From Saccharophagus degradans 2-40 (GTDB lineage Bacteria > Pseudomonadota > Gammaproteobacteria > Pseudomonadales > Cellvibrionaceae), in the NCBI RefSeq assembly GCF_000013665.1, contig NC_007912.1, forward strand, positions 3,589,501 to 3,653,500: DNA of 64,000 bases, read 5' to 3'. Position 1 is the first letter of the stretch, and each line of letters starts with the position of its first letter. The translations under genes were made by a program, and so were the position numbers. Positions 27,815 to 36,528 of this stretch are shown here, in pieces. Under the pieces are notes generated by a model. It had not been told where the DNA came from, made no database searches, and saw only the letters and a program-made list of their open reading frames with translations.

Positions 27815-28516
27815 CTAATCCATACCCGCTAGAAACAAAACCAAAGCGTTTGCCACTTCACCTAATGATACAGCTATAGCTTCTAGTTCCGCTTTTTTCT
27901 TCGTCTCATTAAAGTTGGTGTCGTCGGCTTTCTTAACTAATAGATACGAATTAGTCGCCACGGAAGTAAACGGTACTATCCCTTTGCGCACATCTAACAA
28001 AGCGGCCTCTACACTACAATATGCCTTGGTCTCATTCGCGGTCAAAAAGCGATACTTTTGATACGAATTACAACTAGAGCGGTATACCAATAGCAAATCA
28101 GCTTGATAACGCGCAGCCGCTTCGCGCAGATAGGGTACAGTGCGCTTTTCAGGAACAAGCATACTAGGCAAGAAAGACGCATCGTAAATCTTGGGTGAAG
28201 CCACGAGCGCCTGCACAAAGTTGGTAGTTATCGAATCGCTCAACTCAGTAAAGTCATTCGAGTAGTAACGCCAATAACTGTCTTCAGATAACTTTAATAT
28301 CGCCACTCTATTTAGCTTAGGCAAGGTGAGTTTATAGCTAAGAATCCGTTCTATATCTGCGTCGGAAAGCAATTCGCCCGTGCCGAATAAATCAGTACTG
28401 CCTTCGCTTTCGGCTTGATATTTTCCCGCATAATATGAGTCTGGCCGTTGTAACGAAGATGTAGAAGCACAGCCCACCACAGAAAGCACCAACAATATAC
28501 TTAGTATGGTTTTCAT
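27815..28516 (-). CDS. Putative lipoprotein
   Basis: A 233-residue predicted lipoprotein. The signal ends in the lipobox VVGC, with acylated Cys at about position 15. I recognise no domain; the middle has alternating strands and helices (VAILKLSEDSYWRYYS, LLVYRSSCNSY). The frame from 28534 would add six residues before the signal, so I used the ATG at 28516 with GGGAA upstream. It begins 53 bp after the end of the vWA-protein gene and probably shares its transcript, which suggests the two work in the same envelope process. Confidence 0.7.
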   Translation of the reverse strand: MKTILSILLVLSVVGCASTSSLQRPDSYYAGKYQAESEGSTDLFGTGELLSDADIERILSYKLTLPKLNRVAILKLSEDSYWRYYSNDFTELSDSITTNFVQALVASPKIYDASFLPSMLVPEKRTVPYLREAAARYQADLLLVYRSSCNSYQKYRFLTANETKAYCSVEAALLDVRKGIVPFTSVATNSYLLVKKADDTNFNETKKKAELEAIAVSLGEVANALVLFLAGMD

Positions 28517-28569
28517 AATATTCCCTATATACAATATTTTTTATACATACCTAATAAACAATTTCAGAG

Positions 28570-31500
28570 TTACTTAGCGGGCGTAAATTTAATCGACCCC
28601 ACATAAATTTCACTACCGGATTTTTCTACGCGCATACTTTGCGTTTGCGAATCTTCTTTTTCATACCCGTAATAGGTAGTGGCCGTTAACGTTAACGTTA
28701 ACGTGACCGGTTTGGTTAGCTCTGCCGACATATTTGCATAGAGATTGACATACACCTTGTATTCACCCTCAAGTGCGTAGCGCGCATAATAAACCTCAGG
28801 ACCATAGCCATCTGTAATATCTACGCTAATTGCACCGCCGCTAAAACCTTGCTTATTACTGTAGCCTACTCGCTCACCTGTCGGCTCTTCCACCCATAGG
28901 TCTATATCTGCCGTACGCGAATTCCATGCAAGCGAGAGCCTTATCTCCATAGGTAAATACGCAATTAGAGATTGAGGTAAATCACCAACATTTAGTTTAA
29001 AGTCGGTGGTATGTAACAGCCTATTCAACGACTCTAATGCGAGAATACGTAATGGTTCATCCTCTTCCCAGGGGCCCAAAGCAACATATAAGAAGGTATC
29101 AACTGCGGCTTGAAAATCCGTTTGCAACCTAGTGGTACGCGCTTTTGCAGATTGTGCCTTGGCTAAATTCAAGTGTGCAGAAGGCTCATAGGGCTGTAAT
29201 TTAATCACCTCTTCAAACAGGAATATTGCTGTATCAAAGTCTTCTAACTGTAAATAGTTAAACGCAGCTAGGCTTATTGCCTCATCATCCCCCTCACCAA
29301 GTTCAAGCACATTGCCAAGAATTTTTCTTGCTTGCTCAACCTCACCGTGCTGGATAAACACCTGGGCGGCATCCATATAAAAGTTAAACGAGGCACGATA
29401 CTCTTCTCTCCACGTCAAATATTGTATATATCTCGCTTTCGCATCCAACGCATTATTTAATGATGCGTAATACGGGGCCTCGGGTTTCCATTGCGACAAA
29501 CTAATGCTTTGGTCGCCACCAACTTCGTCCGCGTCTCTACGTATATCTTCAGCTGTGCGCATCGACGCGCGAATTCCCGCAACAACAACCTCTTCAAGCT
29601 CACCGTCATCCAAGCTAGCAGACAGTTTTTTAGTTTCTATTGCCTTCCAGTTTTCAATATCCTGTTTAGTTTTTCGCTCTTGGCTTTGCCAACTTTGTAC
29701 TCGGCTGTGCCATTGCTTTTCCAGAGCGCGAATAATATCTTCCCGTGAAAGCGCTTCATCAGCTATATCCGCTCGATACTCGTCATATTTATCTGCATAT
29801 TCTATTTGTGCGGGCGGTGGAATGCCGTATTCCACATATTGCTCAATGTCTTCAAGCACCAATAGCGAGGTGTAGGGCGTGGGAATTCTGTGCCGTACAC
29901 CCAAGGCAACAATACGCTCTTTTGCTGCTGGCCCTTCGGCATTAAGCTCGTCTATTTTAGCGCTTAGCCATTTGAACTTTGCAATGCCAGCCTGTTTCAA
30001 TGGCAGCTTATTTAAATTGAGTGTTTTATATCTACCATTACCTACGCTTACACCCACTTTGCTAGCTATTTCTGGCACTTGCGAAACTATGCTTAACGAC
30101 AATTTATTTTCAATATTCCACTTTATAAAACTATCAGCGTTCCAACTACCGCCCCGCCCTTCAAATTTAACATCTACTTTTGGTGGTCGCATACCAATTA
30201 ACGCAACTAAATCCGAAACAGGTAACAGCCTTGAGCTTAAACTCAAGCCTCCAGAAGCGCTGCTTATTCTGTTCGCCAGACTATGGTTAGTGGGTGCGGT
30301 GGTGGTTATACAATACACCGGCCTAGCAGAAGGCTGAAATTCACCATTAAAGAACTGCGGTTTGAAATCGCTAAAAATGATGGAGTAAGATGCATCTAAG
30401 CCTGCTAACCTAGAGAACAGAGGATAAAAGTTAGTCGCTCCATCATAAGCAACAGTATTTATATATTTCGTAACGTTAGAGGTTAGCTGTTCGTCTACCG
30501 CAAATACTTGCGAGCCTGTAATTGCGTTGGCAAACAATACCACTTCCACTTCAAGCGGTTTGCTTTTGCTATTTTTGGTTTTAACGTTTGCAAGCAATTC
30601 TGCGAGTATTGCCTTGTTTTGCACTTCGCTTTCAAGCATAGATAGCGAAGTATCCCAATAAAGGGTTACACGCTCGGCATTCTCTATGGGCGTAAGGTTC
30701 GTTCGAGAAAAAGTCATAATGGTCGCCCAATAGCGATCCCCAAAGTCATCTTGCTCTACAATATCTACACGCTTATCGTTAGTGGCAATGGCAAGTACTA
30801 GCGGCAAGGTTGCTTCTAACCTCTCTGCATCGCGCTGGCGTGTATAGCGGTAGCCGCGAAAATGCTTATGCTTTATTTTTTTCCAATCTTGCTGCTCACC
30901 AAGCGCGCGCTTAAGCTCTGGGAATTTATTTGACGCTAGCAGATCAACTTTCACATCCAATTCGGCTTCACCGCCAATCTTATCAAATGGAAAAGTATAT
31001 ATAAGTCTGCCCGTTTCATCCGCTTCAAGCGACTCTACATAGGTAAACCGGATGCTGCGCGGTTGCCCTTGGTTTATAGGGTAAATTTCTATTGCAAGTT
31101 CATTGCTATTGGTTAACTCAACTAAAGAAGGATCTATATTTTCGTCCTCTATCAACTCAAACACTTGCCGCGCCCGTGCTTTTTCTACCGCAACACTGTC
31201 TATCATTACTCCTTCCACATCTAAAGCATACGCGGTAAGGGTTGCACTACTCGGTAGAGGGAAGCGCAACATAGCCTCATAGGTTTGGTCGGTGGCATGA
31301 GTAACAGACAATTCGACCGTTGTTTTAGCATTACGGCCCGTAATTTCAGTATGAATAGCAACCTTGGGAATAGTAAAAACGGTCCACTCATGATTTTCCA
31401 ATATGGAAGGCAGCGTTTTAACACTCGCCATTCGAGTAAGCTCGATGGTTTCATCCCCTTCCGGCATTAACGATAAACCATCTGGCGTTAAAGCATAATC

Positions 31501-31770
31501 AACAACCATCTCTTCAAAATCATCGGCGTCGATAAAAATAATACGCGAACCTTCTACTTTATATTTGTATCGGGTTATTTCGTAGTCCGCCCCTTGGCCT
31601 TCTTCTATTAGGCCTTTGCTTGCCTCATCAAATTGAACGATTATTTTACTTCCATCTAGAAACCCGACCCAACGCCCCAATAAACTAGCAGTAGGCGAAG
31701 CAAATGCAGACGCGGTTAGAAATATATTAACTAAGATGAAACAGAGGGTAAGTGATCGAAACACTTGCAT
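28570..31770 (-). CDS. VIT-vWA-TPR envelope protein with an embedded TonB-receptor-like motif
   Basis: A 1066-residue exported protein with signal peptide (about 1-25). A VIT domain (about 120-235) is followed by a von Willebrand A domain whose metal site begins DTSLS near residue 371. A charged helical stretch comes next, then TPR-like helices (about 800-920), and a YfaP/DUF2135-like beta domain at the end (NSRTADIDLWVEEP). VIT-vWA proteins bind partners through the MIDAS metal. Near residue 724 the sequence LEEVVVAGIRASMRT followed by RRDADEV looks like the start of a TonB-dependent receptor plug; that is unexpected in this family. The start at 31770 has AAGGA upstream. No sortase-type tail is seen. 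Confidence 0.8.
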   Translation of the reverse strand: MQVFRSLTLCFILVNIFLTASAFASPTASLLGRWVGFLDGSKIIVQFDEASKGLIEEGQGADYEITRYKYKVEGSRIIFIDADDFEEMVVDYALTPDGLSLMPEGDETIELTRMASVKTLPSILENHEWTVFTIPKVAIHTEITGRNAKTTVELSVTHATDQTYEAMLRFPLPSSATLTAYALDVEGVMIDSVAVEKARARQVFELIEDENIDPSLVELTNSNELAIEIYPINQGQPRSIRFTYVESLEADETGRLIYTFPFDKIGGEAELDVKVDLLASNKFPELKRALGEQQDWKKIKHKHFRGYRYTRQRDAERLEATLPLVLAIATNDKRVDIVEQDDFGDRYWATIMTFSRTNLTPIENAERVTLYWDTSLSMLESEVQNKAILAELLANVKTKNSKSKPLEVEVVLFANAITGSQVFAVDEQLTSNVTKYINTVAYDGATNFYPLFSRLAGLDASYSIIFSDFKPQFFNGEFQPSARPVYCITTTAPTNHSLANRISSASGGLSLSSRLLPVSDLVALIGMRPPKVDVKFEGRGGSWNADSFIKWNIENKLSLSIVSQVPEIASKVGVSVGNGRYKTLNLNKLPLKQAGIAKFKWLSAKIDELNAEGPAAKERIVALGVRHRIPTPYTSLLVLEDIEQYVEYGIPPPAQIEYADKYDEYRADIADEALSREDIIRALEKQWHSRVQSWQSQERKTKQDIENWKAIETKKLSASLDDGELEEVVVAGIRASMRTAEDIRRDADEVGGDQSISLSQWKPEAPYYASLNNALDAKARYIQYLTWREEYRASFNFYMDAAQVFIQHGEVEQARKILGNVLELGEGDDEAISLAAFNYLQLEDFDTAIFLFEEVIKLQPYEPSAHLNLAKAQSAKARTTRLQTDFQAAVDTFLYVALGPWEEDEPLRILALESLNRLLHTTDFKLNVGDLPQSLIAYLPMEIRLSLAWNSRTADIDLWVEEPTGERVGYSNKQGFSGGAISVDITDGYGPEVYYARYALEGEYKVYVNLYANMSAELTKPVTLTLTLTATTYYGYEKEDSQTQSMRVEKSGSEIYVGSIKFTPAK

Positions 31771-32036
31771 GGGAAGTCCTTTTCTTAACCTATAGGCATT
31801 GTAGGAGGAAGGTTGGCTAGCTGATATTACCCGCAACTAACCATAGGGACAAGCTTGCACCCTCTCGCACACAACAATGAGACAACCCCACCGTCTGTAA
31901 ACAGCCACAGGGGCCAGCCCATACGTAAACAGCGCAGGTTTAGCGTAAAAGCCATATATAAATTAAGAGAGAATGCGTTTGTTGCACGGGAAGAAATGGA
32001 AAGGCTTATTGCAGGGTAGAAAACACTAAAACACCA
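31771..32036. other. Intergenic region upstream of the vWA gene
   Basis: No gene is apparent. The stretch presumably carries the promoter of the minus-strand vWA-lipoprotein operon. I found no clear inverted repeat or -10 box. Confidence 0.4.
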
Positions 32037-32062
32037 AGGCCAACCACATGCAGGGCTGGCCT
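32037..32062 (-). terminator. Probable terminator
   Basis: A 9-bp stem with one mismatch, AGGCCAACC / GGCTGGCCT, with loop ACATGCAG; on the minus strand it leads into TGGTGTTTTAG. It sits 45 bp beyond the transporter stop. Confidence 0.5.
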
Positions 32063-32106
32063 CGATCAGATTTATTACTGCATATTACTACATATCTTAT
32101 TAAAAA

Positions 32107-33000
32107 CTAATCCACTCTTACCTCAGCTACGCCTAATCCTTTCGGCGCCCAGCCAAACTGCGCATAGGCAATAAACATTAAGGAAACGGTCAACATAACC
32201 ACAGGATACACCGCAGCAGGAATGGAGTATTCGACAGTATTTAAGAACGTAGTTGCCACAACCACAGCCATTACTGGATTTTGAATACCGGCTTCTATGG
32301 CTATAGTGCGGCGGTGAGCACCACTAAAACCTAATAGACGTGTTAACAGTAGGCTAATGGCTACGGCAGCTAAGCAAAACACAGCTAATGGCAGCCCTAA
32401 AGTAGAAAACATAGCAGCGATAGTCGCTTTTTCTTTAACGATGGTGGCAATCACTAGCAATATAATAAACACCAGCGTCATTACTTTTACACCTTGCTCA
32501 CAACGCGCGGCAAACCTTGGTGCTTTCCATGAGGTAAATACTCCTAGAAACGTCGGCACTAATGTAACAACCAAAATCATCACAACCATTTGCGCAATCG
32601 AAAAAGAAACCGCTGCTTGAGATTGAAAATATGCGAGTGCTAAGCTTGTTATTAATGGCACACTCACAATTGCCAAAATACTACTCACAGACGTTAACGC
32701 AATAGAAAGCGCCACATCGCCGCGACTTAAGTAAGACACCAAATTTGAACCTGGCCCGCCTGGGCTTGCGGCCAAAAGCATTAAACCCACAGCAAGAACT
32801 GGGTCTAGCGAAAAGCCAACCGCCAATGCAAAGCCCAATGCTGGCAGTAAAAGTACTTGCAAGCTTACCCCTACTACAACGGGCTTAATATTTTTAAGCA
32901 AGTATTTAAAATCTTTTACTTGCATTGAAAGCCCCATACCAAACATGCCCACAGCCAAAAACAAGGGCGCCAATTTCGCCAACACAGCCACGTTATCCAT
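32107..33000 (-). CDS. Bile acid:sodium symporter family (SBF/BASS) transporter
   Basis: A 297-residue membrane transporter with about nine to ten hydrophobic segments. Family marks are GLSMQVKDF near the start, the AASPGGPGSNL motif (about residues 75-90), and IAIEAGIQNP with NP in the later half, which form the sodium- and substrate-binding crossing helices of BASS proteins. Substrate in bacteria ranges over organic acids and steroids and is not predictable here. AAGGA precedes the ATG at 33000. It is transcribed alone, with a terminator downstream. Confidence 0.9.
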   Translation of the reverse strand: MDNVAVLAKLAPLFLAVGMFGMGLSMQVKDFKYLLKNIKPVVVGVSLQVLLLPALGFALAVGFSLDPVLAVGLMLLAASPGGPGSNLVSYLSRGDVALSIALTSVSSILAIVSVPLITSLALAYFQSQAAVSFSIAQMVVMILVVTLVPTFLGVFTSWKAPRFAARCEQGVKVMTLVFIILLVIATIVKEKATIAAMFSTLGLPLAVFCLAAVAISLLLTRLLGFSGAHRRTIAIEAGIQNPVMAVVVATTFLNTVEYSIPAAVYPVVMLTVSLMFIAYAQFGWAPKGLGVAEVRVD

Positions 33001-33194
33001 AAGCAGTTCCTTTTAACTTATCCACTGGTTTTAAAAGCGCTGATGGTAGCACAGGCTAAAATCACAAAAATAAAATAACATTCCACCTATAGTGAAAGAT
33101 TAGTGAATAACAAGGATTTATTTTTAGTAGGGCAAGAGCTAGCGATTGGGGAGCAATTTAAAAACGCGCCAAGCATTGCGGGCTGCCGACGGAA

Positions 33195-33233
33195 GACAAA
33201 ATGAGTAGACAAAATGAGAAGTGACAAAATGAG
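33195..33233. repeat. Three direct copies of GACAAAATGAG
   Basis: The 11-mer GACAAAATGAG starts at 33195, 33208 and 33223. It lies exactly where the open frame of the RelA/SpoT-fold gene begins, without a start codon. It may mark a recombination edge or a regulatory site. Confidence 0.6.
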
Positions 33234-33725
33234 ACAGTCACTTATTCAATCAAATCAAAAGACCGCGCCATCCAAAAAATCATAAATGATTACGGTGGTG
33301 ATGCTACGAAGATTAAAGTTTTGGCTAGGAACAAAATTATCGTCCCTCCTGATAAGCTGGACGCAGCAGTAGCGGAATTGGCCAAACGAGGCGTGAAAAT
33401 TAAGGTAATAGATGGCACCAAAGATCCATTAGGCTATAGCGGTGTCAACTTCACGATTAAGACGCAATCTGGAATAGTTGGCGAGATTCAGGTCAATACA
33501 CCTGCGATGATCTATGCGAAAGAGCCAGAACCAATAGCAAGAGCCTTACTTGGAGACGATTTATATACATCTATTGCAACGAAATCTGGAATACCTAGTG
33601 GCCAAGGTCATAAACTTTATGAGCAATGGCGAGTTTTGCCAGATTCTGATCCAGAACGTTTAGTAATTGAGGCTCAAAGTAAAGCCTATTATGACGCCAT
33701 AAGGAAATCTATCAATGGCTATTAA
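33225..33725 (+). pseudogene. RelA/SpoT-fold (alarmone-synthetase-like) toxin-tail gene without a start
   Basis: The frame opens at 33225 after a stop and encodes 166 residues, but contains no ATG or GTG start; the first candidate is a TTG at 33321, which would cut into the domain and has no ribosome site. Early blocks KSKDRAIQKIINDYGGD and IKVLARN, then DPLGYSGVNFTIKT, GEIQVNT and GHKLYEQWR, match the layout of RelA/SpoT-like nucleotidyltransferases (GYRSxH, EIQIRT motifs). It is too short for a complete small alarmone synthetase and lacks an N-terminus, so it may be the orphaned C-terminal module of a polymorphic toxin. The Asp expected before LARN is Val here. It overlaps the next gene by 11 bp. 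Confidence 0.6.
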
Positions 33726-33945
33726 AACAGGGGAGTATTTAAACACTAAAGATGTTTATATCGATTACCCCTTTGAAGAAGTAATGTTTAGGCGTATGAA
33801 AAAAAACGGAGCTATTTACAGAAAATTTTATGGCGAGAAAGAGTCTACCGAGGTAATACATTATCAAAATAAGTTATACAATGAGGCTCTGTTGTCCGGC
33901 GATGAAATTACGCAAGAAGAATATGAAATTGGTGAACATCGTTGA
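33715..33945 (+). CDS. 76-residue uncharacterised protein
   Basis: A small, charged and aromatic protein with no signal peptide or membrane segment. I recognise no family. Its conserved-looking core is YPFEEVMFRRMKKNG and IYRKFYGEKEST, followed by IHYQNKLYNEAL and GDEITQEEYE. The start overlaps the end of the RelA/SpoT-fold gene by 11 bp and its stop overlaps the next start (TTGA). Such tight overlaps imply translational coupling and suggest a role in the same cassette, perhaps as an immunity, adaptor or regulatory subunit; that is inference. Confidence 0.65.
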   Translation: MAIKTGEYLNTKDVYIDYPFEEVMFRRMKKNGAIYRKFYGEKESTEVIHYQNKLYNEALLSGDEITQEEYEIGEHR

Positions 33946-34364
33946 GTAATCTTGAGAAAGCTATAGCGGTAGCTACAAAAGCACATGCCGGCCAGATAGA
34001 TAAAGCAGGTCAACCTTATATTTTGCACCCATTACGATTGATGTTTAAATTTGAAGCTGAAATCGAAATGATTGTGGCAGTGATGCACGATGTAATTGAA
34101 GATAGTGCCTTTACCCAAGACGACCTTAAAAAGCTAGGCTTCTCAAATGATGTAATTGAAGCAATTGATTGCCTGTCGAAGAGGAATGGGGAGGACTACA
34201 ATAGTTTTATATTACGCGTATCAAAAAACGAACTAGCTAAAAAGGTCAAAATTGAGGACATTAAGGACAACCTGAATTTAACTCGATTAAAAATAATCAC
34301 AGATAAAGATCTTCGAAGAGCTGAAAAATACCATCGTGCATTAGCCTTACTCACTAAGCAATAG
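33942..34364 (+). CDS. MESH1/SpoT-type HD phosphohydrolase
   Basis: A 140-residue HD-domain protein resembling the hydrolase half of SpoT and small alarmone hydrolases. Its metal-binding pattern is complete: His29 in HPLRL, His49-Asp50 in MHDVIEDS, and Asp106 with Asn110 in KIEDIKDN, plus Glu53-Asp54. The start is TTG at 33942, overlapping the previous stop in a TTGA quartet. In toxSAS systems a hydrolase of this type protects cells from a synthetase toxin, and the gene order here fits that logic. It could also be a housekeeping hydrolase carried along. The cassette contains nothing else, and a transposase remnant lies downstream. Confidence 0.85.
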   Translation: MSNLEKAIAVATKAHAGQIDKAGQPYILHPLRLMFKFEAEIEMIVAVMHDVIEDSAFTQDDLKKLGFSNDVIEAIDCLSKRNGEDYNSFILRVSKNELAKKVKIEDIKDNLNLTRLKIITDKDLRRAEKYHRALALLTKQ

Positions 34365-34396
34365 CTCCAAATAAATCACATCGAGGGTTGATCTCC

Positions 34397-34640
34397 CTCG
34401 TCCGCATGGGAACGCACACGAACTTACCAAGCTACGTAAACCGTCCCCCCCCTATTCAACCCTGCATATTTCCTTGCACAGAAATAACGCCAATGCCCGC
34501 CTCATCGATATATCCTCGCTTAACCGGATTTTGATGAAAGAATTCAATATTCTGCTGTATCACCACTTAGCCTTACATCAATTCAAGCTGCACACCTTCT
34601 TGCCAAAATTGATTAGCGCGATCACTTTTCTAGGCTTATT
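34397..34640 (-). mobile_element. Degraded REP-associated (RAYT) transposase remnant, copy 1
   Basis: On the minus strand, 34629-34456 reads KSDRANQFWQEGVQ and later IEFFHQNPVKRGYIDEA, the C-terminal signature of IS200/IS605-like Y1 RAYT transposases. Two in-frame stops break it and the N-terminal part is missing. The edge facing 34397 resembles the REP-type end of copy 2 (GGGAAC, then ACACGAACTTAC). It is a dead element. Confidence 0.65.
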
Positions 34641-34747
34641 TATAAAACACCAATTACTCTAAAGCTTTCCTTGCGTTACATTAAGGCGATATATGTATCC
34701 CTTCGTAGAAGCGTGGATACGAGTATACGAATTAACACCGCTTAAGT

Positions 34748-36364
34748 TTAAGTAAATGGAAATATACGACTAACAAGCCAACCAACTACGCCAACGGCTC
34801 CACAATAAATAAGCATTGGGCCGAAAGTTAGTCGTATTATGTGGCCTTCTTTTCCTGTTAGGTGCACAACGGCCGCTGCGGCCACCACATTCATCACGCA
34901 CACCATATTGCCCGCGTTAGAGCCCAGTAGTTGCAAGGCCAAAATCAACGAAGGTGAAAGGTTTAATGCCTCTGCCGCTTCCATTTGCAGACCAGAAAAC
35001 ATCATATTTGAAAAAGTAGACGATCCTGCGACAAAGCTGCCCAAGGCGCCTATTAACGGAGCGAAGAATGGCCAGTGTGCTTGCAAGCCATCTACGGCTT
35101 GGTTAGCTAATTCTGTTGGCATGGCATTTAAACTATTGTCGTTCACTCCAGAATGGATGAATATACGCACCATTGGTACGGAACTACCCAGCGCGATAGC
35201 AGCCGGCCATAGGCTTTCTACTGTTTTTTTAACGGCATAAAGGGTTTGCTGTTTAGATGTTTTAAATACAATACAGGTTACACAAGCAACAAAGGCAAAC
35301 AAGGTACCCGGTAAATAAAGCGGTGCTAGGCTGCTTGAAATGTTCGTGCCAAGAATATTTGCCCAGAGCCATTGAAAAGACAGTAAAGCCGATTTTAGCG
35401 GCAACATTGATAGCCGGCTAAGCACAAGCAACAACGCTGCGCTTACATAGAGCAACCAAGCCTGCCACAGGGGGATAACCGCAGCGGAATGATTTACTTC
35501 AGTCAGTTCGCTTAGGGGCGGGTCGGTAGCAAATCGCCAAGGTTGCTTTGGCAGTAACCAGCCGTGCCTTGCAACAAAAACCATAATGAGCATGCCTATT
35601 AAAGCCCCTATTAAGGACGGAAATTCAACGCCAATATATTTTGCTACTAGCCAAGCGGGTGCGGTAAACATTACCCCAGAGAGAAGCGCGAACGGCCATA
35701 TCTGAAAACCCTCACGCCAGCTTTTGTTTGCACCAAAAAGACGAGTAAGTAATAGCGTCATCATTAATGGAATAAAGCTTGCGACAAAAAAATCGATAGA
35801 CATTGCTGTTACAGCGATAGTCCGTAACTCCGCATACTCAATGCCTGGTACACCCTGACCAATACCGACGAGAACCGGTGTTCCAATGGCACCAAATGAA
35901 ACTGGCGCACTGTCTGCAATTAACGCCAGCGCAACAGCGGCCAAAGATGGAAACCCTAAAACAACAAGAAGCGGGGCTACAATAGCTGCCGGCGTACCAA
36001 AGCCCCCAGCCCCTTCTAGAAAGGCACCAAAAAACCACGCGATGATAATGGCCTGTACGCGCCTATCTGGTGAGATGCCAAAAAAGCCGCTTCGGATGCT
36101 ATCTAATGCTCCACATGCTCTTAAAACATTTAATAACAATAGTGCGCCAGAAATAATAATCAAAATAGAAAGGGCTATTACCCAACCCTCGAGGGTGGCA
36201 GCGGCCATTTGTTTTAGGTGTATCCCCCATGTACTCCAGGCAAGAAATGCGAATACAGCAAAGCACAACGGCATGGCTTTTACAGCAGGCATGCGAAAAA
36301 CCACTAAGAATAAAAATATAGAGGCAATGGGTGTAAGCGCGGTTAGTAGTTGCAATAAACTCAT
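34748..36364 (-). CDS. lldP: Lactate permease (LctP/LldP family)
   Basis: A 538-residue proton-coupled permease for lactate or glycolate. It has 12 or more hydrophobic segments and the family signature [12 protein letters not shown] (about 115-126). The related block [17 protein letters not shown] follows, and [19 protein letters not shown] sits near the end. I chose the ATG at 36364 since AGGGTG lies 8 nt upstream; a frame from 36445 has no such site. The gene is divergent from a D-lactate dehydrogenase gene, 164 bp apart, so the pair likely handles lactate uptake or export and reduction. Both are flanked by transposase remnants. Whether it prefers L-lactate, D-lactate or glycolate is not decided. 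Confidence 0.9.
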   Translation of the reverse strand: MSLLQLLTALTPIASIFLFLVVFRMPAVKAMPLCFAVFAFLAWSTWGIHLKQMAAATLEGWVIALSILIIISGALLLLNVLRACGALDSIRSGFFGISPDRRVQAIIIAWFFGAFLEGAGGFGTPAAIVAPLLVVLGFPSLAAVALALIADSAPVSFGAIGTPVLVGIGQGVPGIEYAELRTIAVTAMSIDFFVASFIPLMMTLLLTRLFGANKSWREGFQIWPFALLSGVMFTAPAWLVAKYIGVEFPSLIGALIGMLIMVFVARHGWLLPKQPWRFATDPPLSELTEVNHSAAVIPLWQAWLLYVSAALLLVLSRLSMLPLKSALLSFQWLWANILGTNISSSLAPLYLPGTLFAFVACVTCIVFKTSKQQTLYAVKKTVESLWPAAIALGSSVPMVRIFIHSGVNDNSLNAMPTELANQAVDGLQAHWPFFAPLIGALGSFVAGSSTFSNMMFSGLQMEAAEALNLSPSLILALQLLGSNAGNMVCVMNVVAAAAVVHLTGKEGHIIRLTFGPMLIYCGAVGVVGWLVSRIFPFT

Positions 36365-36528
36365 AGTTGAGCACCCTAAAGTAAATGCGAGAACCTTAAC
36401 TTGATGCACCGCAAAGGTTACGCTATTTTGTGAGCACACTAGCACAAGAAGCTATACAGTATACGGCGTAGTAGAAATTACACATCTCAACGAATTCATG
36501 CCCACTTTAATACAAAGGGAGCCGCGTA

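Noticed and set aside
28679-28705. GTTAAC-type hexamer run
   Set aside because: It lies within the vWA protein and encodes a Leu-Thr repeat strand, so it is low-complexity coding sequence.
29504-29875. 123-codon plus-strand frame, Ser-rich
   Set aside because: It is antisense to the vWA protein, rich in Ser and Arg from reversed Glu and Ala codons, and unlike a real protein.
34474-34662. 62-codon plus-strand frame inside RAYT remnant 1
   Set aside because: The opposite strand shows the transposase signature, so this frame is a chance shadow.
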